Notes under the pieces: model-generated | The model's database searches: none | What the model was told of the DNA's origin: nothing | The model's input: only the letters and a program-made list of their open reading frames with translations | Shown: positions 54,668 through 64,000 of the stretch, piece by piece | Position numbering within the stretch: position 1 is the first letter of the stretch | Layout of the letters: every line of letters starts with the position of its first letter | Position numbers and translations under genes: made by a program | Source of the DNA: Mycobacterium sp. IS-1264 | GTDB lineage: Bacteria; Actinomycetota; Actinomycetes; Mycobacteriales; Mycobacteriaceae | Assembly (NCBI RefSeq): GCF_001954195.1 | Contig: NZ_MBES01000016.1 | Coordinates: 111,918-175,917, forward strand | Reading direction: 5' to 3' | Length of the DNA stretch: 64,000 bases

Positions 54668-55419
54668 CCGTCGATTTCGACCGGCTGGGCATCGGCCCCT
54701 CGACCAAGGTCATCGACGTGGGCTGCGGGGCGGGCCGGCATGCGTTCGAAGCGTATCGGCGCGGCGCCGACGTCGTCGCCTTCGATCGCGCCGAGTCCGA
54801 GCTGCGTTCGGTGGACACCATCCTTCGGGCGATGGCCGAGGGCGGTGAGGTGCCGGCGACTGCGTCGGCGAAAGTGGTCGTCGGTGACGCGCTGAGCCTG
54901 CCGTATCCCGACGGAACATTCGACTGCGTGATCGCGTCCGAAATCCTCGAGCACATACCGGAAGACGACGGCGCCATCGCCGAATTGATCCGGGTGCTCA
55001 AGGTGGGTGGCACATTGGCGGTCAGCGTTCCGAGGTGGCTTCCCGAGCGGGTGTGCTGGCTGCTGTCCGACGAATATCACAGCAACGAGGGCGGCCACGT
55101 GCGTATCTACCGGGCCAGCCGACTGCGCGACAAGATCACCGGCGGCGGAATGGAATTGACCCACGCCCATCATGCACACGCGCTGCACTCCCCCTTCTGG
55201 TGGCTGAAATGCGCTGTGGGCGTGTCGAATACCGATCATCCGGCAGTGGCCGCCTACCACAAACTCCTGGTGTGGGATTTGATGCGTCGCCCCAAGGTAA
55301 CGCAGCTGGCCGAGTCACTGCTCAACCCGATCGTGGGCAAGAGCGTCGCGATGTATTTCGTCAAGCAGCAGGTGGCCGAAAGCCAGGAAGCCGCGGGGTA
55401 TTCAGTTGCATCGGTTTAG
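54661..55419 (+). CDS. Class I SAM-dependent methyltransferase in GT4 cluster
   Basis: This 252-residue protein has motif I KVIDVGCGAGRHAFEAYRRG, VVAFDRAESELRSVD, PYPDGTFDCVIASEILEHIP and KVGGTLAVSVPRWLPERVC. The type is close to UbiE/ArsM-like small-molecule methyltransferases. The ATG overlaps the GT4 stop and its stop overlaps the next gene by 14 bases, so the three form one tight operon. It may methylate a sugar or a hydroxyl on the shared product. Confidence 0.92.
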   Translation: MLTVDFDRLGIGPSTKVIDVGCGAGRHAFEAYRRGADVVAFDRAESELRSVDTILRAMAEGGEVPATASAKVVVGDALSLPYPDGTFDCVIASEILEHIPEDDGAIAELIRVLKVGGTLAVSVPRWLPERVCWLLSDEYHSNEGGHVRIYRASRLRDKITGGGMELTHAHHAHALHSPFWWLKCAVGVSNTDHPAVAAYHKLLVWDLMRRPKVTQLAESLLNPIVGKSVAMYFVKQQVAESQEAAGYSVASV

Positions 55420-56482
55420 CCCGCCGGCGGTTCCGGGCGTCCTTACACCCGAGCAGTGTCGGCAGACCGCGCTTTCGATCGCCGCGGCGCAGGAAACCTC
55501 GGGCGCGATTCCGTGGTTCGAAGGTGGTCACACCGATCCGTGGGACCACGTGGAGTGCGCGATGGCGCTCACGGCGGCGGGACTGCTGGAGCCGGCGCGG
55601 GCCGCCTTTGAATGGAGCCGTCGCACCCAGCGGCCGGACGGCTCGTGGCCCATCCAATTCCGTTCGGGGACGGTCGAAGACGCCAACAGCGATAGCAACT
55701 TCTGCGCGTATATCGCCACCGGTGTCTGGCATCACGTGCTGGCGACGGACGACGAGTCGTTCGCTGCGGCGATGTGGCCGGTGGTGCACAAGGCGATCGA
55801 CTTTGTCATCGACTTACAGGTCGGATATGGCGAGATCTGCTGGGCGCGAAGCGAAGCCGGACCTCTCCCGGAAGCGTTGATGACCGGGTGCGCCAGCGTG
55901 TTCCACAGCATTCGCTGCGCGTTGGCGCTCGCCGCCCTGATCGGGGACCCTCAGCCGGAGTGGGAGCTGGCGCTCGGCCGGCTGGGACACGCGATCGTCG
56001 CACATCCGGAGGCGTTCACCGAAAAGGACCGCTATTCGATGGACTGGTACTACCCCATCCTCGGCGGTGCGCTGCGGGGCCCCGCGGCGGCGGCGCGAAT
56101 CCGGCAGCGGTGGGACGACTTTGTGGTCCGCGGCCTGGGCATCCGCTGCGTTGACGACCGGCCCTGGGTTACCGGTGCAGAGACATGCGAACTGGTGATG
56201 GCCCTCGAGGCCATCGGCCATCGGTCCGCCGCACATCAGCAATTCGCCGCGATGCACCATCTGCGCGAAGAAGACGGATCGTACTGGACGGGTTTGGTGT
56301 TCGCGGACGGGAAGCGCTGGCCCGAGGAGCGCACCACCTGGACCGGGGCGGCGATGATCCTTGCCGCCGACGCGCTCTCGGACACCACGCCGGGCGCGGG
56401 CATCTTCCGCGGCGACGAGCTGCCGATGGGCCTGCAGACCGACTTCGATTGCGAATGCGTGGTCGCCGGGCCCGGCCGGTGA
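55406..56482 (+). CDS. Alpha/alpha-toroid (prenyltransferase/cyclase-like) protein
   Basis: This 358-residue protein is built from helical repeats of the squalene-cyclase/prenyltransferase kind: WSRRTQRPDGSWPIQFRSG and LREEDGSYWTGLVFADGKR carry the QW-like motif. It lacks the DxDD acid of the hopene cyclases and the usual zinc set of protein prenyltransferases. It could be an inactive or different (alpha/alpha)6 enzyme such as a glycoside hydrolase. The start at TTG 55406 fits the overlap with the methyltransferase. The substrate is not recognised. Confidence 0.82.
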   Translation: MHRFSPPAVPGVLTPEQCRQTALSIAAAQETSGAIPWFEGGHTDPWDHVECAMALTAAGLLEPARAAFEWSRRTQRPDGSWPIQFRSGTVEDANSDSNFCAYIATGVWHHVLATDDESFAAAMWPVVHKAIDFVIDLQVGYGEICWARSEAGPLPEALMTGCASVFHSIRCALALAALIGDPQPEWELALGRLGHAIVAHPEAFTEKDRYSMDWYYPILGGALRGPAAAARIRQRWDDFVVRGLGIRCVDDRPWVTGAETCELVMALEAIGHRSAAHQQFAAMHHLREEDGSYWTGLVFADGKRWPEERTTWTGAAMILAADALSDTTPGAGIFRGDELPMGLQTDFDCECVVAGPGR

Positions 56483-56492
56483 CCGAAACGGG

Positions 56493-57912
<1,420 letters not shown>

Positions 57913-57916
<4 letters not shown>

Positions 57917-59220
57917 ACGGTCGCCACGTTCCTGCTGCCGAGATTGACGGGCAGCCGGGCAAATCCGCGGAGGTTGACCAGTCCACGCCGTGGTGTGGGG
58001 CCGCTCAGCTGTAGGTCGGGGTATGTCTCGAACAATGCGCGAAGCGCCGTAGTCCCTTCGACGCGTGCCAGGGCGGCGCCCAGGCAGGCGTGGATCCCCG
58101 ACGCGAATGCCAGGTGGTCGCGGGCATTGGGCCGGGCGATATCGAATCTCGCGGGCTCGGCGAACACGCGCGGGTCGCGGTTGGCGCCGCCGAGGAGCAG
58201 CGCCACCATGTCCCCCGCGGCGACGCGGTGACCGGCCAAGTCGAGGTCACAAAGCGCGGTGCGCGACGTCATCTGCACCGGGCTGTCCATTCGAAGGATC
58301 TCCTCGACGGCCGACGGCCACAGCTCGGGGTCCGCGCGCAGGCGCGCGAGTTGATCGGGGTTTTGCAGGAGCAGAATGATGCCGTTGCCGATCAGGTTGA
58401 CGGTGGTCTCGAAGCCCGCGCCGATGAGTAAGGCGGCGTTGGCGGTGAATTCGTGGTCGGTGAGCGTGCCGTGGGCGGCCAGCCGGCTGAAGGGATTGTC
58501 GTCGCCCGCCTCACCCGCGCGGAGTTGATGGAAGCGTTCACGCAGTTCGTGATCGGCGCCGCGCAGGGTGTCGATGGCCCGCCGGTAGGTCCGCCATCCG
58601 ATCCCGATGTCCAGCAGCGGGGCGCCGCTGTGTCCCCACTCCAACATCCACCGGTGGGTGTCCGGGGGCAGGCCGAGAATCTCGGCGATGATGGCCACCG
58701 GCAGCTGGGACGCGAAGTCGGCGATCAGATCCGGATGTGGCGTTCCCGCAAGGCGATCGATGAGCTCGTCCGTCACCTCGACGACGCGGGCGCCGAGCCG
58801 GTCGATCGCACGCGGGGTGAAGCTTTGCGCCACCGCCTGCCGGTACCGGGTGTGCTCGGGAGGGTCGACGACGACCATGGCGGGCGGTTCGACCGGATTT
58901 GCCGCCACGGCGTCGTCCGTCCTTGATATCACCGTCCGAAGTGGGCGGGGCAGGTCCATTGCGGACGGCCCCGTCACGCCGAAACGTTTGTCGCGCAACA
59001 CTTCGCGGCACACACCGTGGTCGACGCTGATCCAGGTGAACGGTGTGCGCACCAGCGCTCCCCCCGCCCGGATCTCCTCCATCAGCGGGTAGGGATCGCC
59101 GGCCCGGCCGTGACCGGCGATCAGGCGGGCCAAGGGGTCGCCGCCCAGCGCCCGAACCTTCATGAACGTTCCGGGCACGCCGTGCATGGCCGCCCACCGA
59201 ACCCACATACGAACGCCCAT
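57913..59220 (-). CDS. Cytochrome P450, CYP140-like
   Basis: This 435-residue P450 has the I-helix GAGFETTVNLIGNG, the K-helix EEILR, and the haem loop FASGIHACLGAAL with Cys379. The N-terminus (WAAMHGVPGTFMKVRALGGD) and the PPEHTRYRQAVAQSF segment resemble Mtb CYP140 (Rv1880c) by recall, with many changes. It takes electrons from a ferredoxin and oxidises an unknown substrate. Divergent TetR gene with a palindrome between them. Confidence 0.93.
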
Positions 59221-59294
59221 AAGAGCCCCCTAGCAGCGAAGAGTCGCTATACTCACCATCGTTAGATACAAATAGACGGGTTTTGTCTCAGACG

Positions 59295-59315
59295 TATCAA
59301 TCGCTACGATACGAC
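59295..59315. promoter_or_regulatory. Inverted repeat between P450 and TetR genes
   Basis: CGTATC (59295-59300) and GATACG (59310-59315) form perfect arms around nine bases. It lies 75 bp from the P450 start and 31 bp from the tetR start. A TetR dimer could bind here and control both. Confidence 0.55.
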
Positions 59316-59345
59316 GACCCGCACGGGTGAGCAAGGAGCAATCAA

Positions 59346-60011
59346 GTGACCACGAGCCGAACGGCGGAGTTTGTGCGGCGCCTCGCCGCGCCCGAGCCTG
59401 CGGTGCTCGCGCAACTGCACCGCCCCGACGACATCACCACCCGCATCCTGGCCGCCACCCTCGAGCAGGCCGAACTCGTCGGAATGCGGCGCATCACCAT
59501 GGAAGACGTCGCCCGGCGCAGCGGGGTCGGCCGCGCCACGTTGTACCGCCGCTTCCCCACCAAAGGCGCGCTGATCGACGCCGTCGTCCTGGCCGAAGCC
59601 CGCCACTACTTCGATGGCCACGCGCAAGCCTGCTCGCAAGCCACTGGCCTCGAAGACCGCCTGGTCTACGGCACGGTGTTCACCGTGACGTTCCTGCGCG
59701 AGCACGCGTTGCTCAAGAAATTGCTGCGCACCGAGCCCGAGACCATCTTGCCGAGCCTGACCACCGACGCCGGCCCCATTCTCGACTTCGCCATCGATCA
59801 ATCCGCGGCTGAGTTGAGGGCCGAAATCTACGGCACGAAGGCCACCACGCCCGACCAGGAGCGCCACCTACGCACCGTCGCCGAGCTGCACACCCGCCTG
59901 ACCCTGTCGTTCATCGTCACCCAACACAGCGGCATCAATCTCGCCACCGTCGACGACACCCGCGCATTCGTGCGCCAATACCTGCTGCCGATGATCACGG
60001 GCCCTCATTGA
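59346..60011 (+). CDS. TetR-family regulator, divergent from P450
   Basis: This 221-residue protein has a TetR helix-turn-helix: TTRILAATLEQAELVGMRRI, then DVARRSGVGRATLYRRFPTK, and a ligand-binding helical C-terminus. The GTG at 59346 is preceded by AAGGAG at 59333-59338. It probably regulates the P450 gene next door. Its inducer is unknown. Confidence 0.92.
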   Translation: MTTSRTAEFVRRLAAPEPAVLAQLHRPDDITTRILAATLEQAELVGMRRITMEDVARRSGVGRATLYRRFPTKGALIDAVVLAEARHYFDGHAQACSQATGLEDRLVYGTVFTVTFLREHALLKKLLRTEPETILPSLTTDAGPILDFAIDQSAAELRAEIYGTKATTPDQERHLRTVAELHTRLTLSFIVTQHSGINLATVDDTRAFVRQYLLPMITGPH

Positions 60012-60618
60012 CGGAAGCGACTCTACGTCGCTAGCTCACGAATAGCGCGATCCGGAATGCGGAGTTTTACCAATAGAATTGGTGAAAATTGTCACGGCTA
60101 TTGCGATGTGGCACAGCCCAATTCGCGGCCCACGGCGGCGCCGAATCGCTTCAGGCCGGTGTGTCGGTGCCGGTATACACCTTGAAGTTGCGGATAACGG
60201 GGACGACGTCGTCCTCCGAGGAGGCGCGGCGCCGGGCAAGAGATGACGGATGCCGATGCATCGCTTCGTTGCGTTCGCGTGCGCGCCGCTGAGCCGCAGC
60301 CCAGGCGGGATGTGAGCGAAGGAAAATAACCGTCGCTCCTGATGCATTCGCCACGATTGTCAACTCCTCCCAGTGCCACTCAACTCGCTGCAAAAGCCAC
60401 CAGAGGTGGTTATCGGTTCGTGATCCAAGAATGCCCAGCCAATCCTGAGACCAAACCATCGGTCATCTTGAGAATTGGCCATGAATTCCTGGTAAATCCC
60501 GAGCCATTACCGCGCCGCCGTCCCTTTTGGGGCGACCGCGATCCAAACGGTAACGACACCCACCGACAAAATTCCGGTTTCGACCCCGTGCGGCCTCGGC
60601 TGCTATCGTCGCTTGCTT
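60012..60618. other. Low-gene-content region with an AT-rich hairpin
   Basis: About 600 bp between tetR and the glucanase gene. An AT-rich hairpin CCAAT-AGA-ATTGG (60070-60082), flanked by TTTT and GAAAA, may end transcription. A possible small minus-strand gene is noted separately (60151-60459). GC is lower than in the neighbours. Confidence 0.45.
60151..60459 (-). CDS. Hypothetical small protein
   Basis: A 102-residue frame, start at 60459, beginning MVWSQDWLGILGSRTDNHLW, then VEWHWEELTIVANASGATVI and a charged middle. The Trp-rich start and lack of shadow-like Arg runs make it plausible. No ribosome site stands out and no family is recognised. Other frames here look worse. Confidence 0.42.
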   Translation of the reverse strand: MVWSQDWLGILGSRTDNHLWWLLQRVEWHWEELTIVANASGATVIFLRSHPAWAAAQRRARERNEAMHRHPSSLARRRASSEDDVVPVIRNFKVYTGTDTPA

Positions 60619-61467
60619 ATGCCCGAGATGGATCGCCGCCGCATGATATTGACGGCAGGGATCGGCGTGCTGGCGGCCGCGCTCCCCGTCCCTGAGGCCC
60701 GCGCTTTCCCGTCCCGAACGGATGCATCGGGGGGCAGGATGCCGCCGCCCGCCGCGCCGAGCGGCCAGACCGGGAGCTACATCTTCGCCGATGAATTCGA
60801 CGGACCGGCCGGGTCGGCCCCGGATGCGTCGAAGTGGGCGGTGGCCAAGGCCCGCGAGACGATCAAAGACCCGACGTATTGGGAGCTGCCCGAGCACATC
60901 GGGCAGTACCGCGATGATCGCAAGAACGTCTTCCTCGACGGCAACTCCAACCTGGTCCTGCGTGCGGCGAAAGAAGGACCCACGTACTACAGCGGCAAGG
61001 TGCAAAGCCTCTGGCGGGGCGGAGTCGGCCACACCTGGGAAGCCCGGATCAAGCTCAACTGCCTGACCGCCGGCGCCTGGCCCGCCTACTGGCTGGGCAA
61101 CGACGACCAGGGCGAAATCGACGTCATGGAGTGGTACGGCAACGGCAAATGGCCCTCGGCCACCACCGTCCATGCCAAGGCGAACGGCGGCGAGTGGAAG
61201 ACCCACAACATCGCGGTGGACAGCGGCTGGCATACCTGGCGCACCCAGTGGGATGCGGCGGGCATCCGCTTCTGGAAGGACTACGCCGACGGCGCGCAAC
61301 CGTACTTTGACGTGCCCGCGAGCTCGCTACCGGACTGGCCGTTCAACAACCCCGGCTACACCGCTTTCCCGGTGTTCAACCTTGCGGTTGCCGGTTCCGG
61401 GGGCGAAGACCCCGGGCCCGGGGCCTATCCCGCCGACATGCTGATCGACTGGATTCGAGTCTGGTAG
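60619..61467 (+). CDS. GH16 beta-1,3-glucanase-like protein, Rv0315-type
   Basis: This 282-residue protein matches Mtb Rv0315 by recall: MPEMDRRRMILTAGIGVLAA (Tat signal), FADEFDGPAGSAPDASKW, KNVFLDGNSNLVLRA, GVGHTWEARIKLNCLTAGAW and NDDQGEIDVMEWYGNG with the GH16 E-x-D-x-x-E catalytic set. It ends in YPADMLIDWIRVW. It should cleave beta-1,3-glucan outside the cell. ATG 60619 was chosen; TTG 60613 is possible. Its stop is four bases from the convergent gene. Confidence 0.94.
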   Translation: MPEMDRRRMILTAGIGVLAAALPVPEARAFPSRTDASGGRMPPPAAPSGQTGSYIFADEFDGPAGSAPDASKWAVAKARETIKDPTYWELPEHIGQYRDDRKNVFLDGNSNLVLRAAKEGPTYYSGKVQSLWRGGVGHTWEARIKLNCLTAGAWPAYWLGNDDQGEIDVMEWYGNGKWPSATTVHAKANGGEWKTHNIAVDSGWHTWRTQWDAAGIRFWKDYADGAQPYFDVPASSLPDWPFNNPGYTAFPVFNLAVAGSGGEDPGPGAYPADMLIDWIRVW

Positions 61468-61471
61468 ACGC

Positions 61472-62137
61472 TCACATCGCGTTTCCGGCGAACCACGCGC
61501 TGGTCACCGCACGCGTCTCAGGTGGCGGGAAGTGGGCGCCCGGGGCGCCAAGTTCTCCGACCTTGACTGTCCAGGCCGCCGCCGAGCGGTCGATGCAGCT
61601 CCCGGCGCCCTGGCTCGGAAGCCATAGCACCCGCAGGTTCGCCCTCGGGGCCTCGCACCAGTAGGCGCCCTCGTACCCGTCGTCGCGCGAGCCCCAGGCG
61701 CCGCCGTTGCGAAGCAGGCAATGTGTGCCGTCGTCGAGGGCGAGCGCGAACGGATCCGGCGTGGCGGTGGGCTGCACCGGCGGGAGCGAACCGCCGTAGG
61801 TCACCCGGTGCAGGCTCTTGTCCCATGGATTGTCCACGCACAGCAGCGATCCGGGCGTCGACGGCCAGCACGTGCCGGCGCCGGCCGCGCTTGGCGAGCA
61901 AGAGTAGATGTTGTCTGCGACCGCCGACGGTGACGGCGTCGAGCAGTCGTTGACCGCGACGACGTTGCCCTGCGCGGGCGCCTCGCGGTAGCCGTTGATG
62001 GGTTGGCCGCTAGGTCCGATCGCCACCGTGGTGATCGCTTGGGTCGGCGGCGGTTCCGCGTTTGCCGCTCCGGCCGGCGGGAAGACGGCGATGACTATCG
62101 AGGTGATCGACACCGTGGCAACTCGCAACGCGTCCAT
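61472..62137 (-). CDS. Secreted hypothetical protein
   Basis: This 221-residue protein has a Sec signal (MDALRVATVSITSIVIAVFP, cleavage after ANA) and a mature domain with about six Cys: NDCSTPSPSAVADNIYSCSP, GTCWPSTPGSLLCVDNP, GTHCLLRNGGAW and YWCEAPRANL. They probably form disulfides. ATG 62137 follows GGAGGAG. Similar exported Cys-rich proteins occur in mycobacteria; no function is known. Confidence 0.85.
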   Translation of the reverse strand: MDALRVATVSITSIVIAVFPPAGAANAEPPPTQAITTVAIGPSGQPINGYREAPAQGNVVAVNDCSTPSPSAVADNIYSCSPSAAGAGTCWPSTPGSLLCVDNPWDKSLHRVTYGGSLPPVQPTATPDPFALALDDGTHCLLRNGGAWGSRDDGYEGAYWCEAPRANLRVLWLPSQGAGSCIDRSAAAWTVKVGELGAPGAHFPPPETRAVTSAWFAGNAM

Positions 62138-62276
62138 CTGGCTGACACTCCTCCGCAGCGGCCCCCTCTGAATGGTCGCTCCAAAAGCCGTCCGGCTCAA
62201 TGGGTGAGCAGCGCGACCGCACTCCCCCTGCGCTCGAACGTGTCGCGAGCGGTGCCGAGTCCGGTACCGTGCGCTC

Positions 62277-63290
62277 ATGTCTGATCGAAACCGTCGCTTC
62301 CTGCTCCGCGAGCGCCCCTCCGGGCGCATCGGCCCGGACACGTTCGAGCTCACCGAGGAGGCCGTCCCCGAAATCGGGGATGGCGAGGCGCTGGTGCGCG
62401 TCGACTGGATCTCCCTTGACCCGACCAACCGCGCGTGGATCAACGACACGCCCACATATCTGCCGCCGGTCGGGATCGGCGAGGTGATGCGCGGCGGCGG
62501 GCTCGGCGAGGTCGTCGCGTCGAAGAATCCGAACTATGCGGTCGGCCAGACCGTGCAGGGCCTGGTCGGCTGGCAGGAGTACGCGGTCGCCTCGGATGCG
62601 ATGCCGTTGTTCCCAGTCGACGTCGCCGAGGGTGTTTCGCCGACCGCGTACATGGGCGCGCTCGGTATGACCGGGCTCACCGCATGGGTGGGAATCCGCG
62701 ACATCGGCAAGCCGAAACCCGGTGAGACGGTGGTGGTCTCGGCCGCGGCCGGCGCGGTCGGTTCGGTGGCAGGTCAGCTTGCCAAGGCCGACGGCGCCCG
62801 CGTCGTCGGGATCGCCGGCGGGCCGGAAAAGTGCGCGCTGCTGACCGACCAGCTCGGCTTCGACGCGGCGGTGGACCACCGCGCCGACGATTGGGCCGGC
62901 CAGCTCGCCGCCGCGACGCCCAACGGCATCGATGTCGACTTCGAAAACGTCGGCGGCGACATCATGGACGCGATCTTCGCGCGCCTCAACATCGGTGCGC
63001 GCGTCGCGCTCTGCGGCCTGATCTCCGGCTACAACTCGGCCGACCCGCCGCCCGGACCCCGCGCGTTCGGAAACCTGCTGATCCAGCGGGCGACGCTGCA
63101 GGGGTTCATCGTCCTGGACCACTTCGGCCGTGCCCCCGAGGCGATCCGCGAGATCGCCGGCCTGATCACCCAGGGCAAACTCACGCCGCTAGAGACCGTC
63201 GTCGAGGGCTTCGAGCAGCTGCCGACGGCGATCAACATGCTGTTCGACGGCAAGAACGTCGGCAAGCTCGTCGTCAAGACGTCGGGCTAG
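62277..63290 (+). CDS. NADP-dependent oxidoreductase (MDR, LTB4DH-like)
   Basis: This 337-residue zinc-independent medium-chain reductase has VGIGEVMRGGGLGEVVAS, GALGMTGLTAWVGI, VVVSAAAGAVGSVAGQLAKA (the nucleotide loop), VDFENVGG and ALCGLISGYN. Such enzymes reduce alpha,beta-unsaturated ketones (prostaglandin reductase, curcumin reductase types). It lies 140 bp from the divergent secreted protein gene. Confidence 0.93.
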   Translation: MSDRNRRFLLRERPSGRIGPDTFELTEEAVPEIGDGEALVRVDWISLDPTNRAWINDTPTYLPPVGIGEVMRGGGLGEVVASKNPNYAVGQTVQGLVGWQEYAVASDAMPLFPVDVAEGVSPTAYMGALGMTGLTAWVGIRDIGKPKPGETVVVSAAAGAVGSVAGQLAKADGARVVGIAGGPEKCALLTDQLGFDAAVDHRADDWAGQLAAATPNGIDVDFENVGGDIMDAIFARLNIGARVALCGLISGYNSADPPPGPRAFGNLLIQRATLQGFIVLDHFGRAPEAIREIAGLITQGKLTPLETVVEGFEQLPTAINMLFDGKNVGKLVVKTSG

Positions 63291-63400
63291 GTCGTCGCTT
63301 GCCAGTCGTCCGGTTGTTGGGATCGGTAGCGGTTCGGCCGGGCTGTACTGATCGCAACGACGCCGCCACCGAGGCGGCGCGTGACGAAAGGAAGTCAGCA

Positions 63401-63655
63401 ATGAGGATCGTGCCGGCCAGCATCGAAGAACAGATCAACCGTGTCGATCGCCAGCGGAGCCTGTACATCGGCATCAGCGCCGCCCTGATCGCGCTGTGGA
63501 GTGTCTACCGAGTGCTCTGGACGCTGTACATCGGGATGACGTTTGGTTGGTTCTTGGGATCGATGGTTTTCCCGTTGGTGCTGTGGGGTGTCATCGGAGC
63601 CGCCGCGGGGGTCGCGGCCACCGGCTTCCTGACCCGCTACTCCAGGGGTTCATGA
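63401..63655 (+). CDS. Small membrane protein, two helices
   Basis: 84 residues. A polar N-terminus (MRIVPASIEEQINRVDRQRS), then helices ISAALIALWSVYRVLWTLYI and MVFPLVLWGVIGAAAGVAAT. ATG at 63401 follows GAAAGGAAG. No family recognised. It is followed by a strong terminator. Confidence 0.75.
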   Translation: MRIVPASIEEQINRVDRQRSLYIGISAALIALWSVYRVLWTLYIGMTFGWFLGSMVFPLVLWGVIGAAAGVAATGFLTRYSRGS

Positions 63656-63673
63656 ACCTGCTCGACGCAACGG

Positions 63674-63706
63674 AAAGTTCCGAACCTGCTTGAGGTTCGG
63701 AACTTT
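63674..63706. terminator. Strong bidirectional intrinsic terminator
   Basis: AAAGTTCCGAACC and GGTTCGGAACTTT pair perfectly over 13 bp around the loop TGCTTGA, with T-rich ends on both sides. It stands between the convergent small membrane protein gene and the VOC gene. Confidence 0.88.
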
Positions 63707-63724
63707 TCGTTTGGGCGGTTGCCG

Positions 63725-64000
63725 TCAGCGCAATTCCTGGATGCGGATCAGGTTGCCCGCGGGATCGCGCACCGCGCAGTCGCGAACTCCGTACGGTTGC
63801 TCCGTCGGCTCCTGGACAATCTCGGCGTCGCCGGCTTGTAGCTGCTCGAAGGTGCTGTCGAGGTTTTTGGTGGCCAGCAGGAGCATCGCGTAGGTGCCCT
63901 TCGCCATCATTTCGGCAATGGTGCGGCGCTCGTCGTCGGTAATGCCGGGGTTGGCGCCCGGCGGGTTCAGCACGATCGATGTCTCGGGCTGGGCGGGAGG
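63725..64000 (-). CDS. VOC/glyoxalase-family protein, 5' end beyond window
   Basis: The frame stays open to base 64000, so the start is outside. About 91 residues of the C-terminal half are seen: ITDDERRTIAEMMAKGTYAM, LDSTFEQLQAGDAEIVQEPT and GVRDCAVRDPAGNLIRIQEL, the last being the typical end of a bleomycin-resistance/glyoxalase module. It may bind or detoxify an electrophile. Confidence 0.88.
   Translation of the reverse strand, partial: PPAQPETSIVLNPPGANPGITDDERRTIAEMMAKGTYAMLLLATKNLDSTFEQLQAGDAEIVQEPTEQPYGVRDCAVRDPAGNLIRIQELR

Overview
The window reads as chromosome of a slow-grower-like, non-tuberculous Mycobacterium. Support: uniformly high GC, many GTG starts, and family-level markers of the genus. 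These are a PPE protein of the PPW subfamily, an MmpS/MmpL pair, cutinases, DUF732, DUF1942 (MPT63-like) and DUF1906 proteins, an LGFP lipoprotein, a PknD-like kinase, an L,D-transpeptidase and furA-katG. Several proteins match M. tuberculosis (Mtb) genes closely by recall: FdxA (Rv2007c), FabG3 (Rv2002) and a GH16 glucanase (Rv0315). No rRNA, tRNA, insertion sequence, prophage or CRISPR array was seen. The species cannot be fixed by eye.

Layout. 0-3.2 kb: a universal stress protein fragment, a DosR-box-like palindrome, fdxA, a multicopper oxidase and fabG3. 3.2-7.4 kb: mmpL, mmpS and a TetR regulator with two matching candidate operators. 7.5-11.8 kb: two opposed DNA-repair-like operons (ECF sigma factor + O6-alkylguanine methyltransferase + esterase; hydrolase + second methyltransferase + 2OG-Fe oxygenase), then a frameshifted nitroreductase. 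12.5-16.1 kb: asnO and ngg for the osmoprotectant N-acetylglutaminylglutamine amide (NAGGN); their usual third partner, an M42 peptidase, lies 18 kb away at 34-35.2 kb. 16.1-18.9 kb: a PPE gene and an SMP-30-like gene bracketed by three near-identical 17-bp palindromes. 19.2-20.3 kb: SRPBCC protein and Cys-tailed MarR regulator around a perfect palindrome.

21-33.9 kb: mostly single genes, many exported, plus a peroxiredoxin-DUF742 fusion, a Ser/Thr kinase with a seven-bladed propeller, a zeta-type toxin/antitoxin pair, a secreted Cys/Trp repeat protein and a membrane-PPOX fusion. 35.3-48.3 kb: a lipase, a G6PDH, a cutinase, two paralogous UGT-like glycosyltransferases (each paired with a modifying enzyme), a MOSC protein and a Rieske-type oxidoreductase. 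48.4-52.5 kb: L,D-transpeptidase and furA-katG. 53.3-57.2 kb: a compact, strongly promoted cluster of GT4 glycosyltransferase, methyltransferase, alpha/alpha-toroid protein and a convergent second methyltransferase; I do not recognise its pathway. 57.2-64 kb: cutinase, a CYP140-like P450 with divergent TetR, GH16 glucanase, secreted proteins, an MDR oxidoreductase and a truncated VOC protein.

The recurring themes are redox and electrophile defence, envelope and glycolipid modification, and osmoprotection, with many small local regulators whose palindromic sites are visible.
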